Of a stretch of 64,000 nt of DNA, positions 1 to 11,298 are shown piece by piece. This stretch comes from Eucalyptus grandis. Its lineage: Eukaryota; Streptophyta; Magnoliopsida; Myrtales; Myrtaceae. The stretch's first letter is position 1. Each line of letters begins with the position of its first letter. The DNA lies in NCBI RefSeq assembly GCF_016545825.1, contig NC_052614.1, forward strand, positions 43,122,072-43,186,071, given 5' to 3'. A program made the translations under genes and the position numbers. The notes below the pieces were generated by a model. The model saw nothing but the letters and a program-made list of their open reading frames with translations. It was not told the DNA's origin and ran no database searches.

Positions 1-321
1 TCAGTTTTGGCATTGTGTTGCTTGAGATATTATTGGGTTTGAGAGCATATGATCCGAGCGGTCCAGCAGGCAAGGCTAATTTAGTGGGGTGGGCCAGACT
101 ACTTTTATGTAGTTAAAAAAAAAAAAAAAAAAAAACCAAGGACAATGATGGACTCTAAATTGAAGGGCAAATGTTATACAGACTCTGCACTCCAGATAGC
201 ATAGCTAGCTTTAATATGCCTCCGACCGGAACCTAATTAGTGGCCTTCCATATCTAAAGTCGTGGAAGAATTGGAATCAATAGAAGCAACCAGTGCTAAT
301 AGAATACTACTGAATGCTTGA
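1..321 (+). pseudogene. RLCK-VII kinase, last-exon fragment (copy 0)
   Basis: The window opens inside the last exon of a receptor-like cytoplasmic kinase. The readable frame gives FGIVLLEILLGLRAYDP, the alpha-F/alpha-G region of the kinase C-lobe. It is closely related to copies 1 and 2 and has the same end, with a stop at 319-321. It is not functional here. A run of about 19 A (116-135) sits where copies 1 and 2 have 7-8 A, creating a TAA directly before it and shifting the frame. Further on, the Gln codon of the LQIAQLA helix has become TAG. Earlier exons lie outside the window, so it is unknown whether they are intact. Confidence 0.85.
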
Positions 322-1370
322 TTTTATTTGTTATGTTGCGTACTTCATGTGATCGGATCAAAGTCTTGCTTACCAGGATTAATCTTGGGCTTTGGATGTT
401 CTTTCCCATTATACCCAGTAGTTACTAGGTGTTGTGTTTCCTTGTAAGCTCTTTAGAATATTCACACGTGTCCATCATTATGTGCATCAACTTGTGAATT
501 GAGATGTCGAGATTATACTTTCTTCAAGAGGGGAACGGTTTTGCGACGGCTAATCCTTAATTTTGTTAGCAATCTAAGGTTTACCAAAAGAAGTCCGCAG
601 CTCTTCAAGAGTCCAAGCTCTTTGTTCCTTTTCATGCTCAGGCTTTGAACATCAGCAGAGTCTCATTCCTTTTTTTGTCAAGAATTTGTTCCTGTAGTAC
701 TCGGCCCGCCACCAATGTCCATGAAGTATTATGCTGTTCGGTCCGTTATCGTAGTCATTTTTGAGCTCTAGGACAAGGTTGGGTTACTGATTGACTCATT
801 TAAAGCAAAGAGCTATCCAGTTATTCGTTAAAAATGAACAAGACATGTAATTTGGTGCTATTTCGTTGCATCTAAGACATTTTTTAATTGTTTCGTCATC
901 ATTTCTTGGTTTCCTGGAACATAGATAACAGCAAATTGGAGGCGGGACTTCAGCGCAATAATCTAGGCTCAATCTAGATACAGGCTATTGAACATGAAAA
1001 TAACAATACAGTGTCAAAAACACAAATCATGGTATACAAAGATTCGTAGGTTTTTGGAAATCGAAACCTTGACACAAGACTAATAATGTTAGCTTAATCA
1101 ATTTCTCACTAGCGCAATGTACATCATCAGGTCCCTTATATGCTAAGGGACCGTTGCTTACATATGAAGTATGAACATGTAAGTTCTATAAAAAATTGCA
1201 CTTCGTTTTTTCAAGAATTACAATATCCTCGATTCGTGCAAGATTACATGCTAGTATTAGATGAAGTTGAATTGAAATTCTCTCAAAATGTTATCTATCC
1301 TATTTCTATCTCATGCAGGACTAGAGTGACGAAATTCTATTCCGTTCGACAGAAAATGCGCGTCTAAAAC
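322..1370 (+). repeat. Duplicated 3' flank of the kinase unit (copy 0)
   Basis: This is non-coding sequence that recurs downstream of other kinase copies: in full at 15653-16650, shortened at 8113-8620, and more diverged at 28013-29060 and 33450-34320. Shared landmarks are the region after the stop, a segment around 920-945 near the motif ACATAGATAACA, and the segment near 1135-1190. It shows that the unit of duplication included about 1 kb of 3' sequence. The short open frames here are not conserved between copies and are not called as genes. Confidence 0.75.
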
Positions 1371-2330
1371 TGGGGATCATTTCCCACGGGCTCTTCGTGC
1401 GTCCCTCGTCTCCGCAAGAGTTGCTCCTCTCCACATCTTTCTCACCTAACCAGGGCTTCTCCATCTCACGCCTCATCTCCAAAGTGTGGACAATCCGGGC
1501 GAGAGCTTGCAAATTTTCTGTGGGCAGAGGGTGATTTTGGACGGATGATAGGCGGATTGCGGCGGGGCGTTGATTATCTCAGGGGTGGTTGCGGTGGCGG
1601 ATGAGGAGGAGGCTGGGTCATGGCTTGGCTAGGGTTGCGGCTGGGGCTCTGGTGTGGGTCTGTGCCTGGGTTTGTTCGCTCATAAGTTCAGGGCTCGAGG
1701 TGAAACAGGTAACAGCTAACGAGCAATGCGAATGGTGACGCGAGAGGCGGAGGGGGGCGGTTTCCCGGTGGTCTGGAGTCAGGAAGAGCGAGGGATCGAG
1801 GGCAAAGCGTGGACTAGAGAAGAAGGTGAACACAGAAACGAGTGAAGAATCAAAGGCCTAGCTTCGCAGTCAGAACGGAGCCCAATCGGAAACACAACTG
1901 GACAGCACCGGAATCTTAACGGAAGGAGTGAACCGGGTCGCGGTCGATGAGGAGTAATTGTGACGTGAGGATGAGCCGGAAGAAGTGGTGTTGATTGGAG
2001 ATGGAGCGGCCGTGGTGGGATTAGAGGAACTCAGCAACTTTTGAAAGTCAAAACTCAAGCCGAACTCCGAACCGCACAGAGCCGAAGAAAGAACACAAAA
2101 GCCTCGCTCGCTCTCTGTTCTCATTCGCAAAAGCAGCTGCCACGTAGCTCCTCCGGAAGCACCCGAGCCCGATCGAAGAACGCTGCGGAGTCCGACGCAG
2201 CGCGGGAGACTCGGGAACCCACAGGCAGAGCCCGCGTGCAGTGAAACATGAGATTGAATTTGCAAATTAGTCCATCTGACCTTTGCGGACTTGGACTCGA
2301 GCTTTAGGTTGCACTGACATGCGACATGGA
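1370..2330. repeat. GC-rich duplicated module A
   Basis: This is a GC-rich block present three times with high identity: here, at 8570-9370 (module B) and at 17740-18420 (module C). It always belongs to the flanks of the kinase units and is followed by the same tail (3640-3740 here, after an insertion; 9480-9560; 18480-18560). Both strands have open frames in it, but they differ in length and reading between the three copies and match no family I recognise. I treat it as a duplicated non-coding or relic segment. Confidence 0.65.
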
Positions 2331-3640
2331 CATGCGATACGATATGACACATGATACGTCGTTTCTCAAAAATAAAAAATTCCGACACTAAGACATTTGT
2401 ATATTAAATAAATATTTTTATTTTTAATTAATTTGATTCAAATTTATAAATAAATAATTAATTAAAAAAATTACAATGAATTTATACTAGTCGTTCAAAA
2501 TACAATACTTTTATTTTTTGAAATTATTTTTTAATTTCATTTAATAATTTTTTTGTTAAAATAAAAAGCCCCCAATTTCTTTTCACTTTTTTTTTCCTCC
2601 ACCTAACAAGCTATCAGCTCGCGTCACTTCCCCCTCCCTCCAACACGCCAAGTCCCCTTTTTACTTTTTTATTTTTCTTCTCAAAACCCTTGCAAGGCCT
2701 TCTTCTTCTGCTTCTCCTCGCCGCATGACGCCTTTCCTCTCCTCTTCCTCTCGATCTCTGCAGATTGGGACTCAACACTAACAAATCTTGATGACATCCA
2801 TTGTGATGAAAAAGACCAGGATGGTGTTGTCTTGAATTACGATGCTAATTTCCCGTATCATGCGAGAGACCGGCATCTCATCTCGTAAAACAAACGTCGA
2901 GAATGCCGAGACTTGATCCATGAGATCGAGTGCAAGTTCTCGAGATTTCTCTTTCCTAGAAAAGGTTATATATTCATAACTATCAGATCTTTGCTCGGTG
3001 GGCTGCTAATGCCTAGCCATGTAGAAAGGCTTGATTTCATGGAACCACGGCAGGAAAGATCGAGCACGCGACTTTCTTGTCACCGTGGTTGTTGAGGGCT
3101 GTTTAGGCTGGTGCAGTTGTGAAAAATGAGAGGTTTCCGCTCATAGCGCTGAAAACCCCGAATGGTCTCGAACTCAGCAAACTTAGGCGTGCGAGATGGC
3201 CCAGAGTAAACTTCAAGTTCGATCTTCCACCGGTGACGTCAGTGCCCGGATTGGCACATAAGCCAGGGATGGAACATGGTCCCTGTGCGCCAAGAGACCG
3301 CACACTGCCGCGAACTCCTCCTCCTCCTCCTCCCCCTTGCCACCGTCGCCGCCCTCCCCCACGCAAGCCTCCCTCATGAAGTTCCTCCTCACGGTCCTCA
3401 CCTCAGTCTCTACTCTTTCTCTCGCCGTCGCGGGCTCCCCTTCACTCATGCCCTCGCCTCCACCCTCGGACACACGTGTCGAAACGTATTGACAAAAGTT
3501 GACCACGTGTCGACAAATCCGACATGTAGTCAACGTGTGCCCAAGCTCTAGCGTGTTGATGTGTCTGACATGCTCCGACACGTGTGGGACACGATTCGGA
3601 GGCCGTGCAACATAGCTCGAGCTACGAGGGCCCGGGCAGT
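2331..3640. other. Insertion into module A, unidentified
   Basis: Modules B and C run straight from the end of the GC-rich block into the shared tail, but in module A about 1.3 kb intervenes. It begins with about 250 bases of very AT-rich sequence. C- and T-rich sequence follows that looks like a 5' UTR or gene edge (2580-2770), then a stretch without recognisable protein similarity. It ends in sequence with repeated ACACGTGT/GTCGACA-type motifs (3470-3600). I do not recognise a gene in it. Confidence 0.45.
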
Positions 3641-4524
3641 TGGGAACCTGGGCTCTGTACATACGCGTTTCCTTGACTGTCGGTGTCCAAGTTATTAAAG
3701 CCTGAATAATGCACGTCTATTTTGGAAAAGAATAGGCATAATAGTACTTTTTCATTTCGTGTTGCTGAATGTTTGTGAATGGATGGATACCCTGCAAGAA
3801 AGCAAAAACCTGACGTAACCACACGAAAGCAGATAATGGAATCAATTTGTCCCTTGGCTTTATAGGACTATTGCCAGCTAAACTGACAGCAAACTACTTC
3901 CATGAAAAACTCGTTACTCGATTGTTGGATTGCAAAGGCAAGATGCCCCATAGAAAAGAATTAACATGGAGTGCGGTGCAAAACCCTCCATAGACATTGA
4001 CGTCTCCACCAAATGGAATTGAACATGATCTTTCCAAATTGATTGACTCTGATGAAAAAAGCATCGACCTTTTATTCCGGCGTTAGCAGGGCAGACGACT
4101 TGCTGAAAAGTAAGAGGAAGCTTGGTCTTGATCGACTTTATGGATTTCTACATTCTACTGAGTGGAAGTTAATTTTAAGACGGAGCGTGACCTATTTCTG
4201 CTTCCTTCTCCGTTTTCTTTATCATTATTTTTTTTTTGGAGTGGGTCCCACCACCTTTGACTCCAATGTTACGGGAAAAGTCCACCGGGAATCAATATAT
4301 GGATTCATTGGAAATTTGTGCGATCTGCTTTGGGCATAAGAAAATCTACTACTGTGGAAAATGATGTGCGAAGCCAGGTTGGCTCTCTACCGTGGTTTTA
4401 GGCGGCAGAAAGAAAATGTCCGCACCGAGCGCCTTTTTAGGTGGTCTCACTTCTCGAGAGGAAACAGGATTGGGTAGAGGGAAGGTAGCGAAAAGACATA
4501 GTTTTTTTGAGAGAGACGAGAGAG
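3641..4524 (+). promoter_or_regulatory. 5' flank of kinase copy 1
   Basis: This is upstream sequence shared with copy 2 (10640-11298). A further block homologous to about 3860-4170 stands alone at 19190-19510. Just before the ATG is a degenerate GA-rich stretch (4509-4524), corresponding to the clean (GA)n tract in the other copies. The conservation between copies suggests that promoter and 5' UTR were duplicated along with the gene. No TATA box could be placed with confidence. Confidence 0.5.
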
Positions 4525-7500
4525 ATGGGGGTGTGCTTTGGTACTCCTGACTTCCCTTCTCCTAGCTTTACTGGTCATCTCAAATCAGGTACTCTTTAAC
4601 TTTTTTCCTAGATAATTCTTTATCTTTACATCCGTGTAGTCTCTTTAAAGTGAATCTTTGTGTTGGAGTCTTTAATGTTCTTCTTGTTATGGTCTGAAGC
4701 AATTTTCTCTGTTCTTTGTTTTTCTTTTTTGAAACTACAGGAGCGAAGTGGAAAATCACTACTTCATCTTCTTCTGCAGCCAGCAATGGCCATAACTTGC
4801 CGGCTGCCCGCAGTAGTTCATCATCTTCTGCAGCCAGCAAGGCAGCCAGCAATAGCCATGACTTGCTGGCTGCCCGCGACAGAAAGGCCTTCGGAGATGG
4901 AAAGATTGTGGCGGACCCCAGCTTGACCGTCTTCAGTTTCGCAGAGTTGAAAGAGGCGACCAAAAATTTTCCAGTCCATGCGCTGCTTGGAGAGGGAGGA
5001 TTTGGTCGTGTCTATAAAGGGATGCTTCATGGGAAGCAACAGTCTGGAAGTAAAGAGACTATAATAGCTGTGAAAATATTAAACCGGGATGGCACTCAAG
5101 GGTATATAGAGTGGCGGGTAAGAACTAAGTCGTCTTCAATTCCGTCTTCAATTCCTTTCTCGTAAAACAAATACTTTGCTTTGTCAATTACAAAACCAAA
5201 GCAACCCAAATGCACGATGGTACTGATGGGAGCTTGTCATGCCCACTCAACTGTGTCAATAAACACCCTCGCTGTGAAAATGGCAGGAGAAATACTTGAC
5301 GACCTGAATTATGATGGCTATGTAAACGCAAATCCAAATGTATTTGAAGTTGATTAACCCAGGATTTCTATAAGTGGTGGCCTGGCCTTTTAATTTTGTT
5401 TGTGAAAGGGCCCTTGTGGAATTGCATCTGATTTTGGTTATAGAGAGATCAGATATTTTTTAGAGTTCATTGATGGCCTCATCAGCCCTCGGTGAGGCCG
5501 CGCCTTGTCGGCTGAGCCTTGGCTGGGTGAGCGGCCTCGCCCAGATCTGGGCGAGGCTGAGCTTGCCCAGCAGCCGGTGGGGCTCGACCTCATTGGGCCA
5601 CCATGAGGTCGAGTCCCGCTGGTGGCTGGGTTGAGCCTTGCCCGGTCGGCGAGGCCAAGCCTCGCCCGTGGCTGGATGAGCCTTCAGCGAGTTTGCCGGA
5701 CCTCGCCCAACCGGTCGTTGGCGATCGGCGGCGGCGGGCAGCGGCGATGGCAATGGTTGAAGAAGAAGAAGAGAGAGGGAAGAAGAACAAGAAGAAAGAA
5801 GAGAGAGGAGAAAAAATAGGTTGGCTTGATTTTGAAATTGTTCCCGGGAACAAAGAAATAACTTTTTTTTTACTTCTCAATTCTATTTCAAATCTACTTC
5901 CAAGAACCAAAAAATAGAAATTTGTTCCCGAAAATAAAAATGTTACTAAACGGATTTCTATTCCAAATCTACTTCCATGAACAAAATAATAAAAATTTTC
6001 ACTGTTTGGCCGGTTGCCAAACGCGGCCTTTGTATAATTCGATTGCAAGGAGTGAAGAAATTGCACAGATATAAGTTCAGTCTTCCATCCATGTAATGAT
6101 CAACCTTTTCGATGTGATCATAGCCCTTAGGTAACTCGTCTTTCCGACCTTCTTTGACTAATGCAATGCGGTTCTTTTCATAGTGAACTTGTTTTCTTCT
6201 TCCTTCGAGCGAATTCTCCTTCTATATTCAAGAACCGGTAGGGTGGATACACCACTGCAAGATAAAGTCATCAATTTGATCGCAAATTATAAATGGTTTC
6301 AGCCTCAAATTCCAATGATTTTGCATAGCTACTATTGGTTCATGGCGAGCTAGATATTTTCTACAGAGCTAGTATGACTTGAAGTACATTTTACTAATAT
6401 TGCTATGTATTTTATATTACAGGATGCACAATGATCATGAGTCTTCAGTCAAACTACTAGTTAAACTGAACATTTCATTGGAAATTAGATCTCAGTTCCC
6501 ATTCTGTACGTTTTGTTTCGATATCAACTATTCCATTGTGATTGTTTCGTTTCTTTGACCATTTGAAGCTTAAGGAGAAACATCTACCTGATTTAGTGTG
6601 GGGGCTTCCATTTCTTTCATATATTTTACTATTGACCATGCGCGAGACTCTTTTGCTTATTTACGTGCAGAGGGAGATAGGCTTTATTGGAGGGATATCT
6701 CACCCAAACCTTGCCAAGCTCCTGGGATTTTGTCACAACGATGAAAATTTAGCTCTTGTTTATGAGTTCATGCCAACTGGCAGTTTGGAAAACCAGCTAT
6801 TCAGAAGTAAGTGGTCTAATCACTCTATAAATTTCGGAAAAGTCTCCTTAAGGATATCAATTGTTTAGCATATCTACTTGATCAGTTGATAGTCATAGTC
6901 GATTCATGTGCTAATTTCAAAATTCAGGCTGGTTTGAAGAATTACTTACATTTTACACTGTCCATTACTCTGGTACAGAGGGCTCCGTAGATCATCTTTC
7001 ATGGGATGTACGCCTCAAGATTGCGGTCGGGGCTGCCAGAGGCTTGGCCTTCTTGCACGGATCCTATAACATGATACACAGGGATTTCAAAAGTGCAAAT
7101 ATATTGCTAGATGGGGTGATTATATTATCCTCCTTGTAATGATTATGGTCTTGTATCACAATATTCATAAGAACACTATCATCATTCTAGTCAAATTCTT
7201 GGGAGAAGGATAATGATGACGATGACATGCCTAATATCTCACTTTTAAGACTTGGAATTTTGTCCTCTAACCAGGAGAAAAGAGTCATGATAGTGAGAGG
7301 AGATCCTACGTTTCCCTGTGCTCAACTTATGGACGGGTTATAGTTGATTGCAAATCCGTCCTTAGATTTGATGTTAAGTTCAAAACCTGAGACAGGACCC
7401 TTAACCAGTCCCCAGCTGCTTTTGGATATCTCCATTTTGTTTTTTGCTAGATTCGCTAAAGTTTGCAATTGATATTGAGGCTGGAAACCGAGTCTAATCC

Positions 7501-8112
7501 GATGTCCGGTTCTTCTGCAGTCTTACACAGCCAAACTCTCGGACTTTGGATTGGTGAGGTCTGGTCCTCCAGCGGACAAGTCACATGTTTCAACACAGTA
7601 TATGGGTACTTGTGGCTATGCTGCCCCGGAATACAGAGCAACTGGTAATTTTTCCGTTGCAAAGTGCTTTTTGGTGACTTTGTGCTGACTGACGCTCGGT
7701 CTTGAATTTTGACTATAATATGGGGAAGTTATTTGCTGATGCTTCGCTGAACATCACATAAAACTCTTGGATTTTACAGGGCATCTTACTGTAAACAGTG
7801 ATGTTTACAGTTTCGGCATGGTGTTGCTTGAGATACTAACAGGTTTGAGGGCGTATGATCCGAAGCGTCCAGCAGCCAAGGCTAATTTAGTGAAGTGGGC
7901 CAAACCACTCTTATCCAGTAAAAAAAGTGAGGACTATAATGGACTCTAGATTGAAGGGCAAATATTATGCAGACTCTGCACTCCAAATAGCACAGCTAGC
8001 TTCAATATGCCTCCAACGGGAACCTAAGCAGCGGCCTTCAATGTCTGAAGTCGTGGAAGAACTGGAATCAATAGAAGCTGCCAGTGCTAATAGAATACTA
8101 TGGAATGCTTGA
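4525..8112 (+). pseudogene. RLCK-VII kinase copy 1 (PIX13/PBL-like), frameshifted last exon
   Basis: This is a Ser/Thr receptor-like cytoplasmic kinase expected at the plasma membrane. Six exons can be placed by GT..AG borders and conserved phases: 4525-4588, 4741-5117, 6671-6806, 6979-7115, 7521-7644 and 7780-8112. The N-terminus MGVCFGTPDF has Gly2 and Cys4 for lipidation. The glycine loop GEGGFGRV, the lysine in [20 protein letters not shown] and AAPEY are all present. The exons total 1171 nt, one too many. An A7 run at about 7920-7926 shifts the frame and gives a TAG at 7947-7949, removing the end of the C-lobe, while the old frame continues to 8112. Exon 2 carries an in-frame duplication of the Ser/Ala-rich linker (AASN-HNLPAARS, then AASNSHDL), shared with copy 2. 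Copy 1 is either a young pseudogene or the victim of a homopolymer error in assembly. Confidence 0.85.
5487..6030. mobile_element. Insertion in intron 2 of kinase copy 1
   Basis: Compared with intron 2 of copy 2, a stretch has been replaced here by an AT-rich element with a GC-rich core. The core repeats motifs of the type GAGGCTCGACCTCG / AAGCCTCGCC. Similar cores occur at 9960-10380, 21050-21170 and 45190-45370, each inside AT-rich arms, which suggests a family of non-autonomous elements. The right edge reads TTGGCCGGTTGCCAAACGCG. No clear target duplication was found, and open frames across the core are low complexity. Confidence 0.5.
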
Positions 8113-8640
8113 ATTTATTATGTCGTTTGTACTTCATGTGATGGGATCCAAGTCTGTTGCTTCCCAGGATAAATCGTGGGCTTTGAATGCTCTTTTCCAC
8201 TGTACCCAGTAGTTACTAGGTGTTGTGTTTTCTTGTAAGCTCTTTGGAATGTTCGTACTTGTCTATCATTGTGTGCATCAACTTCTGAATTGAGATGTCG
8301 TGATTAGACTTTCTTTAAGAGGGGAACGCTTTTTTGATGGCTAATCCTCAATTTTGTTAGCAATCTAAGGTTTAGCAAAAGAAGTCTATAGCTCTTCAAG
8401 AGTCCGAGGTGAACATGTTTTTACTTCTATAAAAAAATTGCACTTTGTTTTTTTTTTTCGAGAATTACAATATCCTCGAATCGTGCAAGATTACATGCAT
8501 GCTAGTACTAGATGGAGTTAAATTGAAATTCTCTCAAAATGTTATCTATCCTATTTCTATCTCATGCAGGACTAGAGTGAGGAAATTCTATTCCGTTCAA
8601 CAGAAAATGCGCGTCTAAAACTGGGGATCATTTCCCACGG
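8113..8640 (+). repeat. 3' flank of kinase copy 1, with internal deletion
   Basis: This is homologous to the 3' flanks at 322-1370 and 15653-16650. About 700 bases present in those copies are missing between roughly 8405 and 8412, where the sequence jumps from the first part of the flank to the segment before module B. It has no coding potential. Confidence 0.6.
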
Positions 8641-9540
8641 GCTTCTTCGTGCGTCCCTCGTCTCCACAAGAGTTGCTCCTTTCCCCATCTTTCTCACCTA
8701 ACCAGGGCTTCTCCATCTCACGAGTCATCTCCAAAGAGTGGACAATCCGGGCAAGAGCTTGCGAATTTTCTGCAGGCGGAGGGGGGATCTTGGACGGTGG
8801 AGAGGTGGATTGCGGCGGCAGCGGCGGGGTGTTGATTGTCTCAATGCGAATGGTGATGCGAGAGGCGGAGGGGGGCGGTTTCCCGGTGGTCTGGAGTCAG
8901 GAGGAGCGAGGGATCGAGGGCAAAGCGTGTACTAGAGAAGAAGGTGAACACAGAAACGAGTGAAGAATCAAAGGACTAGCTTCGCAGTCAGAACGGAGCC
9001 CAATCGGAAACACAACTGGACAGCACCGGAATCTTAACCGAAGGAGTGAACGAGTCGCGGTCGATGAGGAGTAATCGTGACGTGAGGATAAGCCGGAAGA
9101 AGTGGTGGTGATCGGAGATGGAGCAGCCGGGGAATTAGAGAAACTCAGTAACTGGAAAGTCAAAACTCAAGCCGAACTCGAATCGTATCAGAGGCGAAAA
9201 TTAAGAACTCAAAAGCCTCGCTCGCTCTCTGTTCTCATTCGCAAAAGCAACTGCCACGTAGCTCCTCCGGAAGCACCCAAGCCCGATCGAAGAACGCTGC
9301 GGAGTCCGACCAAGTGCGGGAGACTTGGGACACTACCGAGAGAGCCCGTGTGTAGGGAAACATGGGACTGAATTTGCAATTTGGTCCATCCGACCTTCGT
9401 CGACTTGGACTCGAACTAGAGCACCAGGATCCGGACACAAGCATTGGCACGGCCTCGATAAACCAGGGCCCAGGCAGTTGGGGACCTTGGGCTCTGTACG
9501 CGTTTCCTTGATTGCCGGTACCCAAACCACTGAAGCCTGA
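8641..9540. repeat. GC-rich duplicated module B with its tail
   Basis: This is the second copy of the block described at 1370-2330, here uninterrupted and running directly into the shared tail near 9480-9560. Overlapping open frames on both strands are not conserved with modules A and C, so no gene is called. Confidence 0.65.
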
Positions 9541-10640
9541 ATAATGCATGTCTATTTTGGAAAAAAATGCATAACTTTTTTACCAAATGATGGAAAATAC
9601 TTTTCGAGTCTTTTTGAGATTCAGTTAAATACCAGAAAATATTATCATTTTTTAGGAAAATTACAAAAACATAACATTTTTCACAAATTTCATGAAAATT
9701 CAAGATTTGAAAAATATTTTTTCAAATAATGATTAGTTATATCGCTTGCAAAAAAGAATGAATGAAATTTTTTTCATCATCCATGAAAATAGTAGGCATT
9801 AATTATTGTTAAAATTGAAAACATTTTCCATTGACTAATTTTTCTAAGCAATATAACTAATATTTTTACCGGAAAGTTAAACATTTTCCATTCACTAATT
9901 TTTTTCCAAGCAACATAATTAATTATTTTTTCTTTTCTTTCTTTTCCTTCCTTTCATTCTTCTTCCTTTTGGCCGGTTGTTGGCCTCAGCCATGGTCGAC
10001 GACTGTCGATGAGGGCCAACTTTGTCGAAGCATTGCCGGCCCTTAGCCGGTGAGGTCAAGCCATGGTGAGGCTCGTTGGCCCGAGCCTTATCATGGTTGG
10101 GTGAGGTGGAGCTCGCCTAGATCCGATGAGGCCGAGCTCACCCAACCATCGGCGAGGCTCAACCTCGCTAGATCTAGGCGAGCTCCAGTTTGCCCGGCCA
10201 AGTTGAGGCCAAGCCTCGTTGGTGAGCCTCGCCAATCGGTGCAAGGCTCGACCTTGCGAGGCTAGGGCGAGGCCGACCTCGCGTCGCCTGGGCGAGGTCA
10301 AGCCTCGCGGTGGCTAAGTGAGGCTCTAGTGAGCTTGCTGGACCTCGCCTAGTCGGTTGTTGGCCGCCGCCGTGGTCGGCGACCGGCCATAAAGGAGGAA
10401 GAATGAGAGAAAAGAAAAAAGAAAAAAAGAAAGAAAAACAAGAAAAAAATTAAAAATTAAAAGAAACAACAAAGTTATATAATTCTACTAAATGCATTTC
10501 TATTTCGAAAATAGAAATTTTGTGTAGTTACTAAGCATGTTCTTATACTTATAAATTATTTTTGGGAATAGAAACAAAAAATACTATTTCTGATAAAAAA
10601 TTATTATCGAAAATAGAATCATTATTAAACGTGTCTTAAG
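9541..10640. mobile_element. AT-rich element with GC-rich core
   Basis: AT-rich arms contain repeated, partly inverted motifs around AAACATTTTCCATT and AAGCAATATAACTAA, and flank a GC-rich core (9960-10380) made of degenerate GAGGC/CTCGCC units. The left arm is closely matched at 18541-18985. Probably this is one or more nested MITE-like elements. Boundaries are approximate because no target duplication was recognised. Confidence 0.5.
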
Positions 10641-11298
10641 CTGATGGCAAACTACCTCCATGAAATACTCGTTACTCGATTGTTGCATTGCGAAGCAGGA
10701 TGCCTCAGAGTAAAGAATTAACACGGAATGCGGTGGAAAATTCTACAAACCAAATGGAATTGGACATGATCTTTCCAAATTGATTGACTCTGATGAAAAG
10801 GATCGACCTTTTATTCCGGTGTTAGCGGGGCAGACGACTTGCCGAAAAGTAGAGGAAGCTTCTTCTCGATCGACTTTATGGATTTCCGCGTTCCGCTGAA
10901 TGGAAGTTAGTTTGTTTTAAAACCGAGCGTGCCCTTTTTCTACTTGCCTTCTCCTTTTTCTTTATTTTCTTCATTTTTTTATGTGGGCCCCATCACCTTT
11001 GAAAAGTCAAAATTACGGAAAAAGTCCACCGGGAGTCAACATATAAATGCATTGGAAATTTGTGGGATATGCTCTGCGCGTAAGAAAATCAACTGGTGTA
11101 GTAAATGATGTGCAGAGCCAGGTTGACCCTCTACCGATGATCTTAGGTGAACCAGAAAATGTGGCACCGCCCATTTAGGTGGTTTCGCCTGTCTATACTG
11201 TAACATCAAGTCAACATCCCCTTCTCCCGAGGAAATAAGATTTGGTAGAGGCAAGGCAGCGAAAAGACAGTAGTTTTTGTCGAGAGAGAGAGAGAGAG
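10641..11298 (+). promoter_or_regulatory. 5' flank of kinase copy 2
   Basis: This is homologous to the upstream region of copy 1. It ends in a clean GA dinucleotide tract (11282-11298) that abuts the ATG of copy 2. GA tracts in plant 5' UTRs are known binding sites for BBR/BPC proteins; use of that kind here is inference only. Confidence 0.5.

Noticed and set aside
1870..2388. A 172-codon minus-strand frame in module A
   Set aside because: The corresponding frames in modules B and C are broken or different, its composition is Ser/Arg-rich low complexity, and it runs into the AT-rich insertion. It is not supported as a gene.
3213..3662. Overlapping 149-, 87- and 91-codon frames in C-rich DNA
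   Set aside because: Frames on both strands come from the same Pro/Gly/Arg-biased sequence. None has a domain and the region is not present in modules B or C.
5460..5917. Several frames in the intron 2 insertion of kinase copy 1
   Set aside because: They are products of the repetitive GAGGC/CTCGCC core and are matched in style by other element copies, not by proteins.
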